Below, piece by piece: positions 41,937 to 51,923 of a stretch of 64,000 nucleotides of DNA; the stretch's first letter is position 1; the number at the start of each line of letters is the position of its first letter. The stretch comes from Ekhidna lutea (GTDB lineage Bacteria > Bacteroidota > Bacteroidia > Cytophagales > Cyclobacteriaceae): assembly GCF_900188325.1 (NCBI RefSeq), contig NZ_FZPD01000005.1, forward strand, positions 372,001 through 436,000. Direction: 5' to 3'. A program made the position numbers and the translations under genes. Under the pieces are notes generated by a model. The model worked only from the letters and a program-made list of their open reading frames with translations, ran no database searches and was not told the origin of the DNA.

Positions 41937-42629
41937 TTATTTGGTTTCACAATCTTCTATTGCTTGAGCTGCCAGATCCGATTGCCTTAGCGCTTCAGCA
42001 ACGGCTTCTTCAGCTTTGGTCTTTAGGGCATCTACCTGGTCTTGCAGTTCTATCACCTGCATCTGTAGTTCTCGAGCTTCATAAGCCCTTTTTTCAGCAT
42101 CATTCGCTTTGATATATGCAAATAATAAGAGTGTAATGCATACCAATGATATGATGCAGTAAATAATGATTTGTGTTGTCTTATTCATAACAGGTCTAAT
42201 TATTAATCTATCGAGTAAAAAAATCGATGCAAGAAATGGGAATACAATAACAGCGACATCAAAATACAGTGCTGGGATAATAGAAAAAACACCTATTACT
42301 TTTAAGTAATCCACCCAATGTTTATCTGGTCTGGATTTAAATCGGTTGAAATAGACAAGTGCTAAAGCTCCTGATAAAATGGCTGGTAGCCAGGTGCCCA
42401 AACCATAAGTTTTTGAAAAGCCTAAAACGATCAAAAAGCCGATAAACAGGATGATTACAGACTTTTTAAATGGTTTATATGGGTTGTCAAGGATGAAATA
42501 ATATACGGAAATGAGTCCAATGAGAATAAGCAATCCCGTTTGCCCGACTTTGATTCCAAGTTCACCTAAAACAATGCGAATTGTTAAAAAACCTAAATAA
42601 GGAACTATGTATCTGATTATTTCCTTCAT
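41937..42629 (-). CDS. Multi-pass membrane protein with C-terminal coiled coil
   Basis: 230 aa with five to six hydrophobic helices (residues 5-145), then a further helix (about 155-173) and a charged coiled coil (about 174-228) ending AIEDCETK. That last helix and coiled coil are the duplicated unit shared with the 80-aa gene downstream. No known family. The two genes are adjacent on the minus strand and divergent from the Prc protease. Confidence 0.7.
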   Translation of the reverse strand: MKEIIRYIVPYLGFLTIRIVLGELGIKVGQTGLLILIGLISVYYFILDNPYKPFKKSVIILFIGFLIVLGFSKTYGLGTWLPAILSGALALVYFNRFKSRPDKHWVDYLKVIGVFSIIPALYFDVAVIVFPFLASIFLLDRLIIRPVMNKTTQIIIYCIISLVCITLLLFAYIKANDAEKRAYEARELQMQVIELQDQVDALKTKAEEAVAEALRQSDLAAQAIEDCETK

Positions 42630-42750
42630 TGGTCTTTAAAAATAATGGTTTGATCTTTATGAGTTTACCACTCACAAAAAAACTTCTAATTTTAAAATCA
42701 ATCTTTTCATTATTGCGTTGAAAAGGTACGTCTAATAGAAATACATATAT

Positions 42751-44805
42751 ATGAACAAGTTGCTGTTGATTGCCGGGTTTGTACTACTCACCTCATTTGG
42801 AGTTTCCACTGAATATGGAGACGATATTCAATTTTTGATTGAAGGGGACACCCTAAAAACTCTTGAGCCAAAAGAGGAACATCCCAGTGAAGCATATGTG
42901 ATTACTAATTTGCTGAAGCGAATTCATTACCGAAAGCTGCCACTCTCTGATTCTATTTCATCGGTGATTTTTGATACCTACTTTGAGTCGCTTGATCCAA
43001 ATAAAGCTTATTTCTATGCTTCTGACCTTGAAGCGTTTGAAAAGTATCGATATGAATTAGATGATCAGATTCCCGAGGGCGAATTACAGTTTGCCTACGA
43101 TGTGTTTGATGTCTATCGTAAACGAGCACTATCTCAAATCGATCATGTCTTTGAGCTTTTGCAGACTGAGTTTGATTTCTCAAAAGATGAAACGTATGTG
43201 TTTGACAGAGACGATGTGGAATGGCCAAAAAATCAAGCGGAGCAGAATGAAGTCTGGAGAAAGATTATTAAAAACCAGGCACTTAGCTACAAGCTAGCAG
43301 GCCGTGAGTGGGATGATATTTCGGAGAGCTTAACCAAGCGATACCAACGTATTCAAAAAGCCATTTATCAATACAATAGTGAGGATGTGTTTCAAAGCTA
43401 TATGAATGCTTACACCAACTCCTATGATCCTCATACCGATTATTTTTCGCCTCCGGATGCAGAAAATTTTCAAATTGACATGAGCCTTTCCCTTGAAGGA
43501 ATAGGAGCGAGGTTGATGCAAAACCTTGACTATACTCAGGTTGCAGAAATCATTCCGGGTGGTCCGGCATACAAAAGTAAGCAGCTCCAAAAAGACGATA
43601 AAATCATAGGCGTAGCGCAAGGAGATGACGGGGAATTTTTGGATGTAATAGGCTGGCGACTGGATGATGTAGTGTCCAAAATCAGGGGAGCTAAAGGTTC
43701 CGTAGTAAGGCTTCAGATATTGAAAGCGAGTGAAGGTATTAACGCATTGCCTGATACACTTAGATTGGTACGGGATAAGATCAATCTTGAACAGCAAGCG
43801 GCAAAATCTGAAATGATTCCAATAACAGAAGGGAATACCACATATAACCTTGGGGTAATTACCGTGCCAAGTTTCTACTTGAATTTTGAAGAACTGCGTG
43901 CCGGAAAAGAAGATTACCGAAGTACTACCCGAGATGTAAAGAAGTTGATTACAGAATTGGAAGGGCAGGGGATGGACGGGCTTTTAATCGATCTTCGATT
44001 TAATGGAGGAGGATCTTTACAAGAAGCCATTGAAATGAGTGGATTGTTTATTCCGGATGGCCCTGTAGTTCAGGTAAGAAATTATGATCAGTCTGTAGAT
44101 AAAATGGATGATGAAGACGGAGGAGAAGTGTTTTACGACGGACCTTTGGCAGTATTAGTAAACAGGGGCAGTGCTTCCGCTTCTGAAATTTTCTCTGGTG
44201 CTATACAGGATTATCGCAGAGGTGTCATCATTGGTGAGAGCACCTTTGGAAAAGGAACAGTCCAAAACGTCATTGATTTAAGCAGATACATCAGAAATCC
44301 GGAATTGAATCTGGGTCAGATTAAGATGACCCTTGCCAAGTTTTATCGTGTTACTGGCAGTAGCAACCAGCGTGTGGGTATTGCACCTGATGTGCAGTTT
44401 CCGTCTATTTATGATGCTGATAACTTTGGTGAGGCTAGCAGGGAAAATGCTTTGCCTTGGGATGAAATTGCCAGCGCAAAGTACAGCCCTACTAACACTA
44501 TCTCTGAAGAGCTTTTGGATTATTTAAACGAGCTCTATCGTGAAGATTTAAATAAAGACCCGGATCTTCAAAAGTTGGTAAGAGATATCGAAAGAGCGAA
44601 AGAAAATCGAAACCGAAAATCTGTTTCATTAAATCTGGAGACCCGTAAAGCCAATACAAATAATGATGAAGATGATCTGGCCACTGCTGTTGATGATGGC
44701 GAAGTAGTTGATAAAGATGAAATTGATGAAAAGCTCAAAAAGGATCCATATCTTAAAGAAAGTTTAAAACTTCTCGCCGCGATGAAGAAATTCAAGGTGG
44801 GCTAA
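42751..44805 (+). CDS. prc: Carboxy-terminal processing protease (Prc/Tsp, S41)
   Basis: 684 aa. Signal peptide (1-20), N-terminal helical region, PDZ domain (about 240-330; SLEGIGARL, VAEIIPGGPAYKSKQLQKDD), then the S41 core with SASASEI (catalytic S476) and FGKGTVQ (K501, 25 residues later as in E. coli Prc), and a C-terminal helical DUF3340-type tail. It trims envelope proteins and lipoproteins by their C termini in the periplasm. It stands 48 bases before a DUF4097 gene on the same strand. Confidence 0.94.
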   Translation: MNKLLLIAGFVLLTSFGVSTEYGDDIQFLIEGDTLKTLEPKEEHPSEAYVITNLLKRIHYRKLPLSDSISSVIFDTYFESLDPNKAYFYASDLEAFEKYRYELDDQIPEGELQFAYDVFDVYRKRALSQIDHVFELLQTEFDFSKDETYVFDRDDVEWPKNQAEQNEVWRKIIKNQALSYKLAGREWDDISESLTKRYQRIQKAIYQYNSEDVFQSYMNAYTNSYDPHTDYFSPPDAENFQIDMSLSLEGIGARLMQNLDYTQVAEIIPGGPAYKSKQLQKDDKIIGVAQGDDGEFLDVIGWRLDDVVSKIRGAKGSVVRLQILKASEGINALPDTLRLVRDKINLEQQAAKSEMIPITEGNTTYNLGVITVPSFYLNFEELRAGKEDYRSTTRDVKKLITELEGQGMDGLLIDLRFNGGGSLQEAIEMSGLFIPDGPVVQVRNYDQSVDKMDDEDGGEVFYDGPLAVLVNRGSASASEIFSGAIQDYRRGVIIGESTFGKGTVQNVIDLSRYIRNPELNLGQIKMTLAKFYRVTGSSNQRVGIAPDVQFPSIYDADNFGEASRENALPWDEIASAKYSPTNTISEELLDYLNELYREDLNKDPDLQKLVRDIERAKENRNRKSVSLNLETRKANTNNDEDDLATAVDDGEVVDKDEIDEKLKKDPYLKESLKLLAAMKKFKVG

Positions 44806-44853
44806 GCAACTATTTCTAAATTTCTTCATCTTTATTGAAAAGCTATTAGAGTC

Positions 44854-45762
44854 ATGAAGAAATTAATCCTGATAATGTCAATCATTGTAGCGTTTCCAAC
44901 CTACGCTCAAAACATATTAGCTCAGTCTGAACTTGAAGCAGAGAATGTGGATGAAGTGCGAGTCGAAGGCTCCTTCGTAGATGTATATGTTACAAATGGC
45001 GACCGAGTGTATTTTAAAGGAGAAATACGTGGGAATGGAGGTGAGGGTGATTATAGTTTTGACACTGACATAGTGGGTAAAACACTTGTTATTCGTGTTG
45101 AAAGAAAAAACAAGGGGAGTTGGAAGAACTATAGAATCGACAAATCAAGGATAGACATCACGATTGTTGATGGAGTAAAACTTGACATTGACAATTCGTC
45201 TGGTGATGTGCATGTCGCTAATCTTCGCGCCAGCGAATCCAAAATAGAAGCAACCAGTGGGGATATCAAACTAAGAAGCATCGTCGCAAATCTGGATGTT
45301 GAGACGTCAAGCGGAGATATTGATATAGATGGACTAACTGGTGATTCTGAGATTGAATCAACAAGCGGTGATCAGGAAATTTATAATTCTAAAGGAAACA
45401 TAGAAACTCGTGCAAGCTCAGGAGATATTACTATCTCAGGTTTCAATGGAAAAATTGAAGTGCAAGCCACTTCGGGAGATGTAGAAATTAGAAAGGGTGT
45501 TGGAGCACTTAAAGTCAGGACTTCTTCTGGTGAGATTGATGGCTATGATATTGAGGTAAATGACAATTGCTACTTTGATGCAACCTCGGGGAACATCGAA
45601 ATTGATTTTGTAAATGATTTGAATGATTTGAGTTTTGATCTAACTGCAACTTCAGGAGACCTGGAAGTAGGTAACAGGTCAGGTGAAAAAAGGTTGGTTA
45701 TTGATAGAGGAGGAGTTAAGGTGATTGGTACCACTTCCAGCGGCGATCAGGAGTATGAATAA
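44854..45762 (+). CDS. DUF4097 beta-repeat exported protein
   Basis: 302 aa with a signal peptide (1-18, ending TYAQ). The body is a regular beta solenoid in which (S/T)SG(D/E/N)(I/V/Q/L) recurs at roughly 20-residue steps (for example SSGDVHV, TSGDIKL, SSGDIDI, TSGDQEI, SSGDITI, TSGDVEI, SSGEIDG), typical of the DUF4097 family of adhesin-like envelope proteins often found beside sigma/anti-sigma genes. Role unknown, probably periplasmic or surface. Confidence 0.85.
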   Translation: MKKLILIMSIIVAFPTYAQNILAQSELEAENVDEVRVEGSFVDVYVTNGDRVYFKGEIRGNGGEGDYSFDTDIVGKTLVIRVERKNKGSWKNYRIDKSRIDITIVDGVKLDIDNSSGDVHVANLRASESKIEATSGDIKLRSIVANLDVETSSGDIDIDGLTGDSEIESTSGDQEIYNSKGNIETRASSGDITISGFNGKIEVQATSGDVEIRKGVGALKVRTSSGEIDGYDIEVNDNCYFDATSGNIEIDFVNDLNDLSFDLTATSGDLEVGNRSGEKRLVIDRGGVKVIGTTSSGDQEYE

Positions 45763-45836
45763 TTCATTTATAAACCCAATGCGTTAGATAATTTCGTATT
45801 TCTATTATAGCAATAGTAGAAATAACCGAAAGCCCA

Positions 45837-46391
45837 TTGAATAGAAATATTTTAAAAGAAAGTGAGCCAGTTCCGAGGATCCAAGCAACTGATATTTTCG
45901 ACAATGAAGTTGATCTGGAATCCTTAAAAGGTAAAAAACTCTTAATCGCATTTTTCAGGCACGTGGGATGTCCATTTTGCAACATTAGAGCTCACACACT
46001 TCAAATGGCGTATCCACATTTGAAAAAGATGGGAATGGAAATGATCTTCTTTTTTGAATCTACCAAGGAAGTTTTGATTGCCAATCATTTCTACGAAAAC
46101 ATGTCTCCGGTTCCGATTATTTCTGATCCGAAAAGAGTGTGGTATACAAAATTTGGAGTTGAAAGCTCCCGTTCAAAATCAATTAAAAGTCACATTGTAT
46201 TTCTGATTCAAACCACTTTGGTTGCTAAATTCAAAAAACTTCCTGTTCATTGGATGGCAGGGGAAGAGTCTTTCAATACCATTCCGGCAGAGTTTTTAGT
46301 TGATGAAAAAGGAGTCTTGCGAAAAGCCAATTACTGGAATAACCTGAAGGATCGGATTTCTATGGATGTGATTATGTCTTTTGTGAAATAA
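45837..46391 (+). CDS. Peroxiredoxin-like (AhpC/TSA, SelL-type) thiol protein
   Basis: 184 aa with a thioredoxin fold and the redox pair CPFC in FRHVGCPFCNIRAHTLQM. Members reduce peroxides or act as thiol oxidoreductases. The only reasonable start is TTG 45837; no in-frame ATG precedes the conserved start SEPVPRIQATDIF. No signal peptide, so cytoplasmic. Convergent with an AhpD-like gene, with a shared terminator between them, which fits a redox theme. Confidence 0.82.
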   Translation: MNRNILKESEPVPRIQATDIFDNEVDLESLKGKKLLIAFFRHVGCPFCNIRAHTLQMAYPHLKKMGMEMIFFFESTKEVLIANHFYENMSPVPIISDPKRVWYTKFGVESSRSKSIKSHIVFLIQTTLVAKFKKLPVHWMAGEESFNTIPAEFLVDEKGVLRKANYWNNLKDRISMDVIMSFVK

Positions 46392-46415
46392 AAAGAAACC
46401 TTTCAGACAAAAAAA

Positions 46416-46435
46416 GGACTGGTATAATCCAGCCC
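46416..46435. terminator. Two-way terminator between thiol genes
   Basis: GG-A-CTGG / CCAG-C-CC stem (one mismatch) with A run on the left and TAATTTTT on the right, so it can serve both converging genes. Confidence 0.65.
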
Positions 46436-46465
46436 TAATTTTTGGTAGACGTCTTATCGTATCTG

Positions 46466-47011
46466 TTAAGCATGCACTAACTCAGGAGCTACAGGAAAGT
46501 CAATATCCGTTTCAGCAATGTGGTTGGTGTAATTGGTAATGGCATTGACAGCTATTAAACCAATCAGTTCAGCCAAAGCGGCCTTATTGTACCCAACTTC
46601 AAAAAAGTTGTTGATCAATTTCTGATCTGGGTTACCTCTTGATTCTACCATTTGCTTAGTTAGTTCAGAAAGTGCTTTTAGCTTCTTATCTTCGATTTCA
46701 CCATTTCTGATTTCTACAGTTTCTTCTTCCGTAAGCCCTTGCATTTTACCTACGGTTGTATGTGCAGAAAGGCAATAATTGCATTCATTTACTTGTGCTG
46801 ATGATAGTGCGATCGTTTCTACTTCTTTGCCTGAAAATTCCCCTTCAGACAAGGTTTGATTTAACTCCAGCACTCCTTCGAGTGCTTTTGAAGAATTTCC
46901 AATTGTAGCATACACGTTTGGCACATTGCCTATTTTTTCTTTTAGGCCATTGAATATTTCTTTTGTTTCGTCTGACACTTGGTCAATACTTAAAGGTTCG
47001 AGGTTTTTCAT
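46466..47011 (-). CDS. Carboxymuconolactone decarboxylase / AhpD-like protein
   Basis: About 181 aa from ATG 47011 (MKNLEPLSIDQVSDETKEIF); the upstream in-frame start at 47053 adds a poor lysine-rich stretch. The family signature is ECNYCLSAHTTVGK: the CxxC pair plus His of AhpD, which acts as an alkylhydroperoxidase or adaptor. It pairs in layout with the peroxiredoxin-like gene. Possible stress-defence role. Confidence 0.87.
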   Translation of the reverse strand: MKNLEPLSIDQVSDETKEIFNGLKEKIGNVPNVYATIGNSSKALEGVLELNQTLSEGEFSGKEVETIALSSAQVNECNYCLSAHTTVGKMQGLTEEETVEIRNGEIEDKKLKALSELTKQMVESRGNPDQKLINNFFEVGYNKAALAELIGLIAVNAITNYTNHIAETDIDFPVAPELVHA

Positions 47012-47254
47012 TTCTATTTTTTTGGTTTTCGTTTTAAAAAAGATTTCAACCATACAACATGACTGGGTTTTGCTGGTTCTTTAATACTGACTTTGGTGGG
47101 CAATGTGTCACAGGCTTGACGATGGAAGGCATATTGACTTGCAAGATGGAACTTAGAAATAGGGGAATGGAATGTGTTTTTGTTTAATCCAATACAAATA
47201 GACATTTTTGTCGGCAATCGAAATCAATACAACCTAACTCAAACCTTTTTTTAG

Positions 47255-49234
47255 ATGGAAAAACCATATATCGATTCCAACACCAGCTTGCCTGAGATTA
47301 CCGTTAAAGCTGTACTCCTGGGAGCAGCTCTTTCTGTGGTGCTTTCAGCAGCCAATGCTTATTTTGGACTATTTGCAGGACTTACTGTATCTGCTTCCAT
47401 TCCGGCTGCTGTGATTTCAATGGCACTTTTAAGGGTGTTTAAAAATTCAAATATCCTGGAAAACAACTTGGTGCAAACGGCAGCCTCTGCCGGAGAGTCA
47501 CTTGCTGCAGGTGTGATCTTCACGATTCCTGCCCTTGTTATCATGGGCTACTGGGAAGAGTTCAATTATTTTGAAACAATGGCTATTGCAATGTGTGGGG
47601 GTATCCTTGGTATCCTTTTTACTATTCCTTTAAGAAGAGCCCTGATAGTAGAAGAAAATCTAAAATTCCCGGAAGGTGTTGCCACTGCTGAGGTATTGAA
47701 AACAGGGGAAGAAGGTGGAAAAGCGGTAAAGTACCTAGTGTGGGGTTCAATTATCGGTGGCCTTTTCAAATTGGCGGATTCTGCTCTTAATTTATGGAGT
47801 GGTCTTTTTGAGAAAGCAGCGCTTGTTGGACAAAAGTTTTATGGGTACTTCAGTTTAAACCTATCACCTGCGTTGGTAGCAGTTGGATACATTGTAGGAC
47901 TAAATATTGCTTTTCTGGTGTTTTTTGGTGGGGTTATTACATGGTGGATCGCCATGCCTATCTACATTGGCTCAAATGGATTTGATGCAGTAGCAGCAGA
48001 ACTGGTTGCTTTAGGAAGTTTTGAAAAAATAAGTGATGTAAACGCTGATAATTTAGGCGGTGCGCTTTGGAGCGCAAAAATGAGATACTTAGGAGTTGGC
48101 GCAATGGTAGTAGGTGGGCTGTGGGCTTTATTAAGTCTTGCCGGATCATTAGGAACTGCTTTTAAAGCTGGAATTTCAGCGTTTAAAAAAGGAGGAACAT
48201 CCATGAAGGATCAGATAAGAACTGAAATGGATACACCTATGTCATGGGTAATTATAGCAATTGGCGTTATGATCGTTCCCGTTTACCTTATTTACCAATC
48301 TGCAATAGGGGATGTAACTGTCTCAATGACTATGACGCTCATAATGGTTGTGGCAGGTTTCTTGTTCGCAGCGGTAGCCGGCTATATGGCAGGTCTTGTT
48401 GGAAGCTCCAATAACCCAATCTCTGGAGTTACTATTGCAACCATTTTGTTCGCTTCCATTCTATTGCTGACACTTATGGGAACAGGTAATGAACTCGCTG
48501 GAGCAGCGGGAGCTATTTTGATTGGTGCTGTGGTTTGTTGTGCAGCAGCAATTGCCGGCGACAACATGCAGGATTTAAAAGCAGGTCATCTATTGGGAGC
48601 AACTCCTTACAAGCAGCAGATTATGCAGGTAGTAGGTGTAGTAGCAGGAGCACTTGCCATTCCAATAGTTTTAAATATTCTTTTGATAGGAAATGGTATT
48701 GGAGCGCCAACCCCTGAGCAACCAGAAGCTTTAGCAGCTCCACAAGCCACTTTGATGATGAGTGTTGCACAAGGAATTTTTGGAGGCGGATTGCCATGGA
48801 ATATTATTTATATCGGAGCAGGAATAGCAGCTGCTATAATTGCATTTGATCAATATTTAAAATCCAAAGGATCAAACTTCAGAATGCCAGTACTTGCAGT
48901 CGCTGTTGGTCTATATCTCCCTTTCGAACTTGATTCATCCATTTTTGTGGGAGGTGTGCTTGCTTATATGCTTACTAAAGCAACAAAACCCAACAAGAAT
49001 ATTGAAAAGGGAAACAACGCAGGTTTATTATTGGCTTCTGGACTTATCACTGGAGAAGCCTTGATGGGTATTTTAATAGCAGGGCTCACAGTGGGTGTGA
49101 TGAAATCCGGTGGTGATCCTAATGCTATGAGAATATTTGAAGATACTTCTAGCTGGCCTGGTTTAATAATTTTTGGCCTGATTATCTACTTTATCTATAA
49201 AACGGTAGTTAAGGTATCTAAATCCGACGAATAA
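47255..49234 (+). CDS. OPT family oligopeptide transporter
   Basis: 659 aa with about 14-16 hydrophobic helices and the OPT hallmarks: LGAALSVVLSAANAYFGLFAGLTVSASIPAAV at the start, EENLKFPEGVATAEVL, and NNPISGVTIAT in the middle. It imports peptides or metal-chelates across the inner membrane, driven by protons. Single-gene unit ended by a strong terminator. Confidence 0.93.
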   Translation: MEKPYIDSNTSLPEITVKAVLLGAALSVVLSAANAYFGLFAGLTVSASIPAAVISMALLRVFKNSNILENNLVQTAASAGESLAAGVIFTIPALVIMGYWEEFNYFETMAIAMCGGILGILFTIPLRRALIVEENLKFPEGVATAEVLKTGEEGGKAVKYLVWGSIIGGLFKLADSALNLWSGLFEKAALVGQKFYGYFSLNLSPALVAVGYIVGLNIAFLVFFGGVITWWIAMPIYIGSNGFDAVAAELVALGSFEKISDVNADNLGGALWSAKMRYLGVGAMVVGGLWALLSLAGSLGTAFKAGISAFKKGGTSMKDQIRTEMDTPMSWVIIAIGVMIVPVYLIYQSAIGDVTVSMTMTLIMVVAGFLFAAVAGYMAGLVGSSNNPISGVTIATILFASILLLTLMGTGNELAGAAGAILIGAVVCCAAAIAGDNMQDLKAGHLLGATPYKQQIMQVVGVVAGALAIPIVLNILLIGNGIGAPTPEQPEALAAPQATLMMSVAQGIFGGGLPWNIIYIGAGIAAAIIAFDQYLKSKGSNFRMPVLAVAVGLYLPFELDSSIFVGGVLAYMLTKATKPNKNIEKGNNAGLLLASGLITGEALMGILIAGLTVGVMKSGGDPNAMRIFEDTSSWPGLIIFGLIIYFIYKTVVKVSKSDE

Positions 49235-49262
49235 ACTGTTCAATAACGAACGATTTAAGTGT

Positions 49263-49306
49263 ACACCTGGCTTCACATTTATATGTGAGGTCAGGTGTAT
49301 TTTTTT
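49263..49306 (+). terminator. Terminator of the OPT gene
   Basis: ACACCTG...CAGGTGT outer stem with an inner CACAT-TTAT-ATGTG stem, then seven T. Confidence 0.85.
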
Positions 49307-49371
49307 GTAAATCAATGAGTTAGTCAATCTGGCATGATTTTCAACCCTATAGATTTGAAAACCCTTCGACC

Positions 49372-51801
49372 ATGCTCAAGAATTATCTTAAAACAGCTCT
49401 TCGGAACCTTTCCAGAAACAAGGTGTATAGCATTCTGAATGTGCTAGGACTTGCATTAGGAATCGGCTGTGCTTTGGTTATTTACAAAGTCATTGTTTTT
49501 GAAAATAGCTTTGATAAGCACCAGGAAAATTTTGAGAAGATATATCGTATTGTTCACCAAAGCATAAGGGCTGGTGAAGTAGAGAAAGGCATGGGTACCC
49601 CACACCCTGTCGGACCGTCAGTTAAACAAGACTTTCCGGAGGTAGAGCATGTAGCAAGAACTCATTATGATTGGGGAAATCAGATCAATGTAAAGGATGG
49701 AACAGATATAAAGAAGTTTCTACTGGAGGAGGGAGTAGTTTATACCGAAAATAGCTTCTTCAATATTTTCACTGTTGAATTTTTAGCAGGAGATCCCGAG
49801 ACGGTTCTCACTGAACCGAATACTGCTGTAATCTCAGCTTCTGAAAGTCGAAAGCTATTTGGAAAATCAGAAGGTGAAGAGGCTGAAGTAATGGGAGAAA
49901 CCTTCAATGTTGGTAATCTGCAGGATTTCAAAATCGTAGGGGTAATAGCAGATCCACCTGAAGCAACAAATTTCAAGTTTACCATTTTGCTTGAATATAC
50001 TTCTCAGAAAGCGATGAATCCTTATTTCAACGAAGGAAATTCATGGAACTCCACTAGCTCCAACACGAATACCTATTTTCTGGCAGGAACGGGCTTCCAT
50101 CGAGATGCCTTCGACAACAAAATGCTTGATTTTGTAGAGAAAAACTACGAAAAAGGTGCTTCTGAACGCCGAAGGTTTGTTTCTCAGCCGCTATCTGAAA
50201 TTCATTTTGATGATGAATATGGAAACTATGTCTACTCTACTTCACCTGCTCTGATTAAAGCACTGGCAGTAATAGCTATTTTTCTAGTATTAACGGCATG
50301 TATCAATTTCATTAATTTGGCCACTGCACAAGCAGCAAGCCGCTCGAAGGAAATTGGCATTAGAAAAGCCATTGGAGGATACTCCAGGCAGCTAGTCATT
50401 CAGTTTTTCACTGAAATAACATTGATTACGCTTGTCGCCCTTTTTTGTTCGTTGGCTATCGCAGAATTCCTGTTTGTTCAGCTTGAAGACGTAATTAGAA
50501 CCAGACTTACGCTTGATCTTTTTGTAGGTTTTGAAACAATCGGCTTCCTTGTGGTTTTGCTGGTTTTAGTAAGCTTCTTATCGGGCTTTTATCCGTCAAT
50601 TTTACTTAGTGGTATGAATACGGTCAAAGCATTAAAAAGTAAGATTTCCGCAAAAGAGCATTCCGGAGGATTAAATCTTAGGAAGGCTTTGGTGGTTGCT
50701 CAGTTTACTATTTCTCAGTTTTTGATTATTGGTACGGTGATCATTTCTGCGCAGATGAGATACTTTATGGAAAAAGATCTTGGGTTTGAAAAGGAAGCGA
50801 TCATAAAGAGCTATTTACCTGAAAGAGACGAGGTGAAAAATGCAAGATTCAAATCATTGATGCTTGAAAATCCGGCTATCGAAAATATTACCTTTTCTTT
50901 AAGCTCTCCAACAGGTAATTCGAACTCTCATTCAAATTTTAATTACCCACCCTTAAATGTGGAGGATGATTTTAACGCAAGCTTTAAAACGTGCGATGAG
51001 GAGTATATGAAGCTCTATGGCTTAGAGTTATTGGCAGGTCGTAACATCCGTAAAAATGATAGTAGCAATTATGTGGTTGTTAACCAGAAAATTGCAGACC
51101 TGATGGGATTTAAGGATAATTATGCTGGAGCCTTAGGAGAACGATTAACTTCCGGGTGGAGAGGTTATAATCTCAAAGTTATAGGGGTCATGAAAGATTT
51201 TCATACACAGGACTTAAGTGAAGGATTTCAATATGTCTTGTTGCTTAGAGATCCTGATGTGTATTATGAAGTGGCATTTAAAACGCGAGAAGGAGCAAAC
51301 GTGAAAACAGCCATTACTCAGTTTGAAGATTCATGGGAAAAGGTTTATCCGGAATTTGTGATGGACTGGCAGTTTTACGATGAAGAGCTGGCCGAAAATT
51401 ATGAACAGGAACAGAGCGTTGCTACATTGATGACTACCTTTTCTGCCGTTTCTATCATTATTGGATGTTTGGGACTCTATGGCCTTATTGCTTTTATTTC
51501 TGCTAACCGCACCAAAGAAGTGGGGATACGAAAAGTGCTTGGAGCATCAATCCTGAGTATCATTGGGAAATTCACAAAAGAAGTCTTTGTGCTTGTGATT
51601 GTGGCATTTTTAATTGCTGCTCCTGCTGCATATTACATTCTCAATCAATGGCTGAATGATTATCAATTTAGGATTGATATTGGAATAGGTTTTTTCGCTG
51701 TTGCATTTATAGTGACTTTGCTAATCGCAGCACTTACTGTTAGCCACAGAACTATCAGTACGGCGCTAATCAATCCGGCCACCACTTTGAAAGATGAATA
51801 A
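49372..51801 (+). CDS. FtsX/MacB-type ABC transporter permease (third copy)
   Basis: 809 aa, same architecture as the permeases at 25767 and 28303: N terminus MLKNYLKTALRNLSRNKVYSILNVLGLALG, periplasmic MacB_PCD domain, FtsX units marked KEIGIRKAIGGY and KEVGIRKVLGAS, closing INPATTLKDE. No ATPase gene adjoins it. Export or envelope mechanics; substrate unknown. Confidence 0.88.
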   Translation: MLKNYLKTALRNLSRNKVYSILNVLGLALGIGCALVIYKVIVFENSFDKHQENFEKIYRIVHQSIRAGEVEKGMGTPHPVGPSVKQDFPEVEHVARTHYDWGNQINVKDGTDIKKFLLEEGVVYTENSFFNIFTVEFLAGDPETVLTEPNTAVISASESRKLFGKSEGEEAEVMGETFNVGNLQDFKIVGVIADPPEATNFKFTILLEYTSQKAMNPYFNEGNSWNSTSSNTNTYFLAGTGFHRDAFDNKMLDFVEKNYEKGASERRRFVSQPLSEIHFDDEYGNYVYSTSPALIKALAVIAIFLVLTACINFINLATAQAASRSKEIGIRKAIGGYSRQLVIQFFTEITLITLVALFCSLAIAEFLFVQLEDVIRTRLTLDLFVGFETIGFLVVLLVLVSFLSGFYPSILLSGMNTVKALKSKISAKEHSGGLNLRKALVVAQFTISQFLIIGTVIISAQMRYFMEKDLGFEKEAIIKSYLPERDEVKNARFKSLMLENPAIENITFSLSSPTGNSNSHSNFNYPPLNVEDDFNASFKTCDEEYMKLYGLELLAGRNIRKNDSSNYVVVNQKIADLMGFKDNYAGALGERLTSGWRGYNLKVIGVMKDFHTQDLSEGFQYVLLLRDPDVYYEVAFKTREGANVKTAITQFEDSWEKVYPEFVMDWQFYDEELAENYEQEQSVATLMTTFSAVSIIIGCLGLYGLIAFISANRTKEVGIRKVLGASILSIIGKFTKEVFVLVIVAFLIAAPAAYYILNQWLNDYQFRIDIGIGFFAVAFIVTLLIAALTVSHRTISTALINPATTLKDE

Positions 51802-51885
51802 TTCAGTTTTTTGGGTAGTCTTGCTTATCAATCAGCAAGACTGCTCTTTATAAAAAATCGATCTATAAGCCTGCTAAACTTTCCA

Positions 51886-51893
51886 TATATTTG
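51886..51893 (+). promoter_or_regulatory. Bacteroidota -7 box TATATTTG before the NSS transporter
   Basis: Exact TAnnTTTG match. It overlaps a TTG (51891) that could be taken as a start, which argues that the message begins after it and that ATG 51924 is the true start codon. Confidence 0.6.
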
Positions 51894-51923
51894 GCGGAAT
51901 CGCAAAATTGCAACGCGTCATTT

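Noticed and set aside
47014-47217. 67-codon open frame on the minus strand upstream of the AhpD-like gene
   Set aside because: No family resemblance, and it lies in what is most likely the promoter region of the AhpD-like and OPT genes.
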